A stretch of DNA of 64,000 nucleotides, taken from NCBI GenBank assembly GCA_033182465.1, contig CP137323.1, positions 124,001 to 188,000 of the forward strand, in the 5' to 3' direction. The stretch comes from Sanghuangporus weigelae. Taxonomy: Eukaryota > Basidiomycota > Agaricomycetes > Hymenochaetales > Hymenochaetaceae. Below are positions 55,506 to 64,000 of this stretch, piece by piece. Both the position numbers and the translations under genes were made by a program. The notes under the pieces were generated by a model. That model made no database searches, had not been told where the DNA came from, and saw only the letters and a list, made by a program, of their open reading frames with translations. The first letter of the stretch is position 1; each line of letters begins with the position of its first letter.

Positions 55506-58500
55506 TCAGACGCTGCGAGCAAACGAACGTTCGTATTCTCCTCTCCATTCTCGGAATCCTTCGAAAGGAATCTCGCCACATAACTCCTTCGTTGTGTCGT
55601 GCAGCTCGTCAAGACACTGATCGAATTCAAATTGTTATAGCCAGGCACAAGACAAAAAATAATACTTTGTTACTCACAGAAGCGATCTGACGCACAGCCG
55701 ACACGGCAGAAGCAAAGTACATAAAATTGATATCTTGGATGCGGTCCTCGTAACTCGTAGCATTTCCAAGCATTTCTTCCTGGATGCCCGTATCCTGCTC
55801 GACGTCCGTATACGCCGTCGAAACAATAGACATCATTGATGCTTTGGGTTTTGGTCTAAGTTGGAGATGTCCTTGGCTCCGAGAGCGACTGTCCGGGAGA
55901 CCTGCTCTGTTCACCTCGGAGATAGATGGTCGCGATTTCTTGTGCCTTGGCTTACGCTCATATTCGGGAAGGCGAGACACGGCATGCGAGTGATGATAAA
56001 GGAGTCTATCCAGAAGTGACGAAGGCATGATTTGATGAAGAGGTTCTCCTGTGCGGAGGGCTTGCGAGATCACTGTGAAGACCGACATTACTTCCGTCAT
56101 CTGTGCAAACTCCAGTAAATCACGGAAACGTATCAAATTCGCAGAAAGACATACAAAGTCCGGATTGAGTACCAAGGTGTCACGAATCAGAGATGCTCTC
56201 CATCCTGGCTCCAAGTGACTCAGAGCACATGCGAGCTGCAGAGTATCGTTTAGCGAATAAGCTCCTGATCGAACCGGGGTCACACACCTGGGTCAGAGCC
56301 GCAAGTATGTCTCCTTCAAGGCCCATCAACTTTTGGTACTCCTGAACAGGCCAAGCTCCACGGAACCCTCCCTCCCATTGCGCAGAGTCCGTTTCAACGT
56401 GAAGACCGCGCAATTGATTAGCCAGAGGAATCGCACGCTTCCTGAACCGCTCAAACCATTTAGGAACGTATTGAGCTTGCGAGGGCATCGGAGGGTATCC
56501 TGAGGGCTTCGTAGCTTTCTCCTCGTCATAGGTATGCGTCTGAGTAAGTGTGAGGAAAATCGTTGATGTGCTCGCGAACCTCCCCTTGATCCGTGTGAAT
56601 TGCGTCTCTTCTTCGTTGATCCATGTAGCCATCAGGAGCTGGTAAAGCTTTCCAAGCTCGTTGATAATTGACGCATTATGGAGACGAACAGCCTTTCGGC
56701 CTGAGACGGGGGGAATTACCATCATCACAAACGACGCTCCGGCACCTTTCGATCAGTCAGTAACCGAACTTACAATAAAAACCCGAGCGAATGGACTAAC
56801 CTATGAACACAATAACTGCTCTCTTCCAAGCTACGGGCCATCCTACTCCAGGGTTATCTTCGGTAAAAATAATTCCGTCAAGCCAGGAGAAACCAACTAC
56901 TAAAGCTATGGCCGCCTGATGACACAATTTCAGATACTCACGGTTTAAGGTGGAAATGTGGCACTCACATTACACATCATGTATGGAATCATGTTTAATG
57001 GCGGAACGAAGATACGGGCATAGAGGACAGGGACGAGGAACACGCCGAGACTAGCAGCAAGTCCATATGGGTTGCCATTACCGTTGCCACAACCTATAGC
57101 TATATGAGTAGTTTGTGGGAAGTAGAATCAGTAAATTTGTTTACCGATGTACCAGATCATCACGCCAAGCACTATCCCTATAACTGTTCCTACGCACCGA
57201 GCCACGAAGCTAAAACAAATGGTTGTCAATGCCTTCGTGATCAGGAAGTGAGGAATACGGCCTTACTTATATAGGTGATCAGAAGCGTAAACATTCATTA
57301 TAGTTTGTGCAGCGACGAGTGCCCTGTGACAAACAGCATCAGTAAAATAGATTCCCCTCAAGAATCATTTTCGTACCAGATAGCCTTCTGAACATAGTAG
57401 ATATCTAAAGGAGACAACGTTAGGCGAAGATAAGGAGAAGAGGAATATGGGACATACGGGCAGTTGTACGGAATACAGATGGTAACCAGAGAGCCATTGT
57501 CACGAATGTATATTTGAAGATGTACTTTCGATATTCGCATTAATAGCTGAAAAGCATACAAAGTGTGACGTACTCACGAGAGCTTCCTTCGATTTGATCG
57601 CCTTGAATCCTTTGTGGATGCGGTTCATGATCTTTTGTAGGGAGTTCGACGGCGGGCGACTGTCCGGATCTCGCTCTGAAGAACGAACCGTTTAGATTCA
57701 TTTCGGATCTTCGCTGAAAAAACGACTCACTGTATGGCTTCTCGTTTACGCTTTCACTATCCCCCTTGGAGATAGGGTCTTGTCCTGTACCCAAGGGATC
57801 CTCAAAGTCATCATCTTCATCATCCTTGTTTCTCTTGAGGAGCCAGTTCCCAAGCGCACGTAGCCCACGTGGAGCCCATAATCGGCTCTTCCGACGTTTG
57901 GCGCAAGTCGACCTCACAAATTCGGCTAGGAGCAGGATGGCATCCGTGACTACCACAAGCTGCGCAGAGAAAGTGGATGCTACAATATATGCTCGCAGCG
58001 GTGGAGTAGCATGAAGAGCTTTCGTAAGTGACGAAATAGACAACGACGGAATCGCAGCAACGAAGGGATCCGCAAGTGACAACCTGCCATCGTTGACAAA
58101 TGACGCACGCTCATGACGTAGACTTTCGAGTACAGCATCCAGCATTTTCTCGACATCAGAACTCGATTGAGATCCCTTCGACCACCGACGAGTGTTCACA
58201 TCTTGGATCACTTTGGCGCAAGCACCAAGAGCATTGACACATGCTTCGCGGAGAGGCATGGATATCACTCGCAACCGAGGAAGGGTCGCTGCGAGTGTGA
58301 GCTCGCGAGCTTGTCTAGGAGAGGAAAATTGAGCTATGAGTCCCATTTCATGGGCACCTTCCGGCTGAGACATTGCAGGCATTGGTGGAACTGGGGGTTG
58401 ATCGGTAAAGACCTGCGATGTTGATGACAGCATCGACTGCCATACTGCTGAACGAGAGGGAGGGATTGAAGAAGAGTGATTCGCTATGAGACGAGGGAAT

Positions 58501-59874
58501 GCTTGGAAACCACCTGTTAAGAATGACACGGTGAGTTATATTTAAATAAAAAAACATTGCAATAAAGCCACCCACCTAGGCGAGAAACAAGCAGCTCTAA
58601 TGGATCTTCCAGCTTCTTACAATCGGTTCCACTCCATCGACACCAGCTAAATTCTGCCTCAACAAGTGCATTCCTCATTTTTACTACGAATCAACCGTCA
58701 GTCATACAACCGCAATAGGTATTGGAAGGAACGCACATCCTTGAAGGGTCATCAGTATCTTCCCTCTTAATCCTGTATTTGCTGCGACAGCACCACCTTT
58801 CTTCGTAACTTCTCCTGCCGTCTGGTCTGGAGGTGCAGCAAGAATGGCATCCTGTGCTTCAATGTAATTCCGCATCAATGCAATCAAACCGCAGCTCATG
58901 TTGAGATGCACATGCGACATAGTCTCCGGAAATATGACCACAATGCAGATGAGCGCTATGCCGACGTAGCAGCCGGTGGAGATGAAAAGCGTGTCGACGA
59001 TCGTGTACTGATTGATTGGAACAAGCGGTCCAATTGTCTATAAAAAGGTGTGTTGGAAGGATAAGGATAGAGAGTATACCAAGAAAACAAACATACGCAG
59101 AACACGTCGGCCGCGATGATGCCGAATGTGCTTAGGAAGATAAGTTTTGGAGACAACGCCCGGATATATGAGAACAAAATCGCCGCAAATGCCATGAAGA
59201 CTCCGTAGACAAGACTTGACCTTGAGGTATCATTTTCAAATTACTTTCCACGCGTTTTACTAGAAGATTGATGATGACCTACCTCCAATCTAAGAAGTCT
59301 CCTCTGAATACCTCGCTGTTGAAAACGGAGTCGGGATTCGCAGAATGTGCTGCACTACACTTCCCTGTCAATTCACTTCCTATCAAAACGATCAATAAGC
59401 TCACGTTTGATTTTCCCGCAAGTATTCAGACTGAAGAAGAGTCTGGCTCCGCACAGCGTTGGCGGCTTTCATTGCGGCTGCACCTATACCCCATCCCATT
59501 CCCATTCCAAAACAGAGCGTACCCAGTAGCTTCAGTGATAAAATATCAGGGGTCTCTCATTAGTAACACAATGGAGGGTGACAGACTTACAAAGATGAAC
59601 ATTTGAACTGGCATACTCGGTGGGAGGATGATCGCAAGAATAAATCCGAAGAAGCCACTGGAGAGTATCAGCATACCAAGGTTGTGTATTGCATCGACGT
59701 CACTTACGCGTTACCGAGTTCTATCGCTGACTTTGTCGGCAGAATTATGACGAAGCTTGCCCATGTCGCTAGCCAACATCTGAAAACCGTCTTCCACGCA
59801 CGAGGAGACCTGAAATGCATCTTGGCCCAAGGCGGCAACATCTCCTCGATCTGCGTTATGACATACAGCGACAT
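55506..59874 (-). CDS. ArAE/FUSC-type membrane transporter with DUF2421 domain (copy 1)
   Basis: A large, many-intron gene of about 1000 residues from the ATG at 59874 (MSLYVITQIEEMLPPWAKM) to the TGA at 55506. The N-terminal half has membrane spans (AWKTVFRCWLATWASFVIIL, LIFLSTFGIIAADVFCV) typical of the putative ER transporter 6TM domain. A soluble helical middle (58500-57750) and a charged linker (57750-57600) follow. A second membrane bundle (57540-56750) precedes the DUF2421-like C-terminal domain (TQFTRIKGRFASTSTIF; LDRLLYHHSHAVSRLPEYE; HDTTKELCGEIPF). The family is related to aromatic acid / fusaric acid efflux proteins; the substrate is unknown. Not all exon borders were fixed. It has a tandem copy at 60975. 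Confidence 0.78.
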
Positions 59875-60974
59875 TGTACTGAGCGCCCGCTTAGGTCGTT
59901 ATAACAACAACAAATGGAGTCAATGGGGAGGGAAGAAGTGAGCGAGATGGACTAGATAAAGTCGGCTGGAGGCATTATATGAAGGCGGGGCTGTAGAGTC
60001 AACAAATTGAAGTCAATGGGGCTTGTCGGGAGTTCGGGCGGGATAAGCAGCCTGTGCGTGATGATTGTTTAGTCTGACTACACAGCGCCCATGGCTGGCT
60101 GGGCTTCGAAGCACCGCCGGATTGATGGGAATAAGCTTCTACCACGTTAAAAATAGTGAGATGTGGTCAAATCCCGGGTTTCTTGGTTTCATATATAAGC
60201 AAAGCTTCGCATGAGCTCACAGGTGGAGTATACCCGTGGCTATAGGCTGCAATAGGCATACGCGGACCTGGAGATGTAAGGCCAAGATCACGTCCATTGG
60301 TCCAGCGTGCCTCGCCTTCCGGCGGTAACGGATTCTCGGTAATCATCGATGGCCTTGAGATTATATACGTCTGCTGTCCCAATATATATATATACGACCA
60401 AACGCGAAAGTCCTTCATTTGCGGGGACGGATAAGCAGAGCTGAGGAAGCTGATTCGGACACCTATCACAGCACATGATGAACCCCGGAAATCCAGCATT
60501 AAGTCACTAGGCGTTCCATTCGCGAATTGGCGCTGCAAGTCACATTCACTAGGGAACGGATTAAATCATCAAACGGAATTTCAAGTTGAAAGAGAGAAAA
60601 CCTCCCTCGAATTGCGTCAATTATGTAATACTGCGCATGACGTAAACAGGAGTAGTTACTTTATAGTTACTTTACTCGGAACGTATGTATTATACGCAAC
60701 GCTACACGGTGAATATTAATGTTGATATGTAAATCTGTACTTTGAATAAATTATAACGGAGCTAGTAAACAAAGGCCCGAATTTCCACAGCATTCCACAC
60801 AGACTATCCAGACTACGTTTCCCTTTTCTTTGGCTTCGGTCAACGAGAGGCCAGTGCACGAGTCGGATCAATTTATCTTGTCGAAAGTCTTCCCACAGCC
60901 CGTTGGAGATAAATTCATGGTCGCTTAAGCATGTAGAATAGGCCCCAAATCGTGGTGCGCGAAAGAAAATGAAC
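59875..60974. other. spacer between transporter copies
   Basis: Holds the 5' flank of copy 1 and the 3' flank of copy 2. A 124-codon minus frame (60167-60538) is not a recognised protein and has no copy elsewhere in the window. Confidence 0.4.
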
Positions 60975-63900
60975 TCAGACACTGCGAGCAAACGAACGTT
61001 CGTACTCTCCTCTCCATTCTCGAAATCCTTCGAAAGGAATCTCGCCACATAACTCCTTCGTTGTGTCGTGCAGCTCGTCAAGACACTGGTCAAATTCAAA
61101 TCATCAAAATCAGGCACAAGACAAAAAATAATACTTTGTTACTCACAGAAGCGATCTGACGCACAGCCGACACGGCAGAAGCAAAGTACATAAAATTGAT
61201 ATCTTGGATGCGGTCCTCGTAACTCGTAGCATTTCCAAGCATTTCTTCCTGGATGCCCGTATCCTGCTCGACGTCCGTATACGCCGTCGAAACAATAGAC
61301 AACATTGATGCCTTATGTTTCGGTCTAAGCTGGGAATGTCCTTGACTCCGAGAGCGACTATCCTGGAGACCTGCTCTGTTCGCCTCGGAGATAGATGGTC
61401 GCGACTTCTTGTGCCTTGGCTTACGCTCATATTCGGGAAGGCGAGATACGGCATGCGCGTGATGATAAAGGAGTCTGTCCAGAAGTGACGAAGGCATGAT
61501 TTGGTGAAGAGGTTCCCCTGTACGGAGAGCCTGCGAGATCACTGTGAAGACCGACATTACTTCCGTCATCTGTGCAAACTCCAGTAAATCACGGAAACGT
61601 AACAAATTCGCAGAAAGACATACAAAGTCCGGATTGAGTACCAAAGTGTCACGAATCAGAGATGCCCTCCATCTTGGTTCCAAGTAGCTTAGAGCACTTG
61701 CGAGCTGCAGAGTATCGTTTAGCAGATAAACTTCCGGTGGAACCGAGTCAACGCACCTGGGTTAAAGCCGCAAGTATCTCCCCTTGAATGCTCATCAACT
61801 TCTGGTACTCCTGAACAGGCCAAGCTCCGCGGATGCTTCCCTCCCATTGCGCAGAGTCCGTTTCAACGTGAAGACCGCGCAATTGGTTGGCCAGAGGAAT
61901 CACGCGCTTCCTGAACTGCGCGAACCACTGGGGAACATATTGAACTTGCGGACGCATTGGAGGGTATCCTGAGGGCTTCGTAGCTTTCTCTTCGTCATCG
62001 GTATGCGTCTGGGTAAGTGTAAGGAAAATCGTCGATGTGCTTGCGAACCTCCCCTTGATCCGTGTGAATTGCGTCTCTTCTTCGTTGATCCATGTAGCCA
62101 TCAGGAGCTGGTAAAGCTTTCCAAGCTCGTTGATAATTGACGCATTATGGAGACGAACAGCCTTTCGGCCTGAGACGGGGGGGATTGCCATCATCACAAA
62201 CGATGCTCCGGCACCTTTCGGTCAGTTAGTAACAGAACCTAAACACCCGAGCGAATGGACCAACCTATGAACACAACAACTACTCTCTTCCAACCAACCG
62301 GCCACCCTACTCCGGGGTTATCTTCGGTAAAGATAGTTCCGTCAAGCCAGGAGAAACCAACGACCAAAGCTATGGTCGCCTAATAATACGGCTTCAGAGA
62401 CCCATGGACGGAGGGGGGATGTATCACTCACATTACACATCATGTACGGGATCATGTTTAATGGCGGAACGAAGATGCGAGCATAGAGGACAGGGACGAG
62501 GAACACGCCGAGACTAGCAGCAAGTCCATATGGGTTGCCATTACCGTTGCCACTACCTATAGCTTTATGAATATATCGAGGAAAGTAGAAGCAATAGAGT
62601 TGTTTACCGATGTACCAGGCCATCACGCCAATCACCATTCCTATAGCCGTTCCTAAGCACCGGACTACCAAGCTACAAGGACCGACATCAATGTTTTCAA
62701 GATTACGAAGTGAAGAACACGGCCGTACTTATATAGGTGATCAGAGGCATAAACATTCATTATAGTTTGTGCCGCAACGAGTGCCCTGTGACAAACAGCA
62801 TCAGTAAAATAAGTTCCCCTCGAGAACCATCTTCATACCAGATACCCTTCTGAACGTAGTAGATGTCTAAAGGAGACAATGCTTTTTAGCCGAGGAAAAG
62901 GAGAACGTGGAATAAGGGACAAACGGGCAGTTGCATGGAATACAGATGGTAACCAGAGAGCAATCGTCATAAATGTATACTTGAACATGAACTTTTGATA
63001 TGGCTTATTAACAGCTGGAAAGCAAACAAAGCACGACATACTGACAAGAGCTTCTTTCGACTTGCTCCACTTGTATCCTTTGTAGATGCTGCTCATGATC
63101 TTCTGTAAGAAGTTCGAGGGTGGACGACTGTCAGGATCTCGTCCTGAATAAAGAACGAGCTGATCAGAATCATTTCGGATCTTCGCTGAAAAACAACCCA
63201 CTGTATGGCTTCTCGTTTACATTTTCACCATCCCCCTTGGAGCCAGGATGTTGCGTCGTACCCAAGGGATCTTCAAAATCACCATCTTCTCCGTCTTTGT
63301 TCCTCCTGAGGAGCCAGTTCCCAAGCGCACGTAGTCCACGTGGAGCCCATAATCGGCTCTTCCGACGCTTTGCGCAAGTCGACCTCACAAATTCGGCTAG
63401 GAGCAGGATGGCATCCGTGACTACCACAAGCTGCGCAGAGAAAGTGGATGCTACAATATATGCTCGCAGCGGTGGAGTAGCATGAAGAGCTTTCGTAAGT
63501 GACGAAATAGACAACGACGGAATCGCAGCAACGAAGGGATCCGCAAGTGACAACCTGCCATCGTTGACAAATGACGCACGCTCATGACGTAGACTTTCGA
63601 GTACAGCATCCAGCATTTTCTCGACATCAGAACTCGATTGAGATCCCTTCGACCACCGACGAGTGTTCACATCTTGGATCACTTTGGCGCAAGCACCAAG
63701 AGCATTGACACATGCTTCGCGGAGAGGCATGGATATCACTCGCAACCGAGGAAGGGTCGCTGCGAGTGTGAGCTCGCGAGCTTGTCTAGGAGAGGAAAAT
63801 TGAGCTATGAGTCCCATTTCGTGGACGCCTTCCGGTTGAGACATTGCAGGCATTGGTGGAACTGGGGGTTGATCGGTAAAGATCTGCGATGTTGATGATA

Positions 63901-64000
63901 GCATCGACTGCCATACTGCTGAACGAGATGAAGGGATTGAAGAAGCGTGATTCGCTATGAGACGAGGGAATGCTTGGAAACCACCTGTTAAGAATGGCGC
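60975..64000 (-). CDS. ArAE/FUSC-type membrane transporter (copy 2, 5' end beyond the window)
   Basis: This is the same gene as copy 1 shifted by ~5.47 kb. The stop is at 60975-60977 (the frame ends RSV, as in copy 1). The C-terminal domain (61096-62200), the second membrane bundle (62342-63050) and the soluble middle (63170-63904) are present; the N-terminal membrane spans lie past position 64000. Matching exons are very similar, and the long exon at 63250-63900 is nearly identical to 57780-58435, while introns near 62700-63050 differ more. The charged linker differs from copy 1 (about 63090-63170). The reading looks intact within the window, so it is probably a functional paralogue. Confidence 0.75.

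Noticed and set aside
60167-60538. A small gene between the transporter copies
   Set aside because: Single open frame without recognised features; cannot be distinguished from chance.

Overview
The window looks like genomic DNA of a mushroom-forming basidiomycete (Agaricomycetes). Evidence: dense genes split by many 50-75 nt introns, tiny exons, a class I type hydrophobin with the eight-cysteine pattern, expanded F-box and ArAE-type transporter genes, and housekeeping proteins (GID4, Sec61 beta, triosephosphate isomerase, ATG12, a longin R-SNARE) that read as fungal. All calls come from reading translations by eye and from splice phases that close; no database search was run.

Layout. 1-8.4 kb: one clear gene, GID4 (minus), then a gene-poor stretch with imperfect direct repeats. 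8.5-17.7 kb: two tandem RING-finger / coiled-coil / disordered-tail genes that look like ancient paralogues. 18.4-20.0 kb: Sec61 beta and a VAMP7-like SNARE fire away from each other from a ~200 bp shared upstream region. 20.1-24.6 kb: two tandem paralogous protein kinases with nearly the same nine-exon plan. 25.4-30.5 kb: an Aim32-like mitochondrial protein, a decayed F-box gene, and the divergent pair triosephosphate isomerase / ATG12. 31-35.3 kb: a second F-box-like gene (inverted relative to the first), a 620 bp hAT-type MITE with a perfect 8 bp target duplication, and a decayed third kinase copy. 36-47.5 kb: a disordered Ser/Pro protein, a zinc alcohol dehydrogenase, an Rpn14-like WD40 protein, a GNAT acetyltransferase, a hydrophobin and a GFA/CENP-V domain enzyme. 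47.5-53.1 kb: a transposon nest. 53.1-64 kb: an SDR and two tandem copies of an ArAE-type membrane transporter, the second cut by the window end.

The most striking region is 47.5-53.1 kb. Three Helitron-like units stand head to tail, each closing with the hairpin + CTRR end. About 100 bp on, two ~530 bp inverted repeats enclose fragments of two unrelated essential host genes, SMC1 (cohesin) and RPB1 (RNA polymerase II), joined in the same orientation with intron sequence still present. A 388 bp TA-flanked MITE sits between the SMC1 fragment and the right repeat. This looks like a transposon-borne capture of host gene pieces.

At small scale, a 4 nt micro-exon is needed to keep frame in the second RING gene, the Sec61 beta start codon is an exon by itself, and several introns are stop-free multiples of three.
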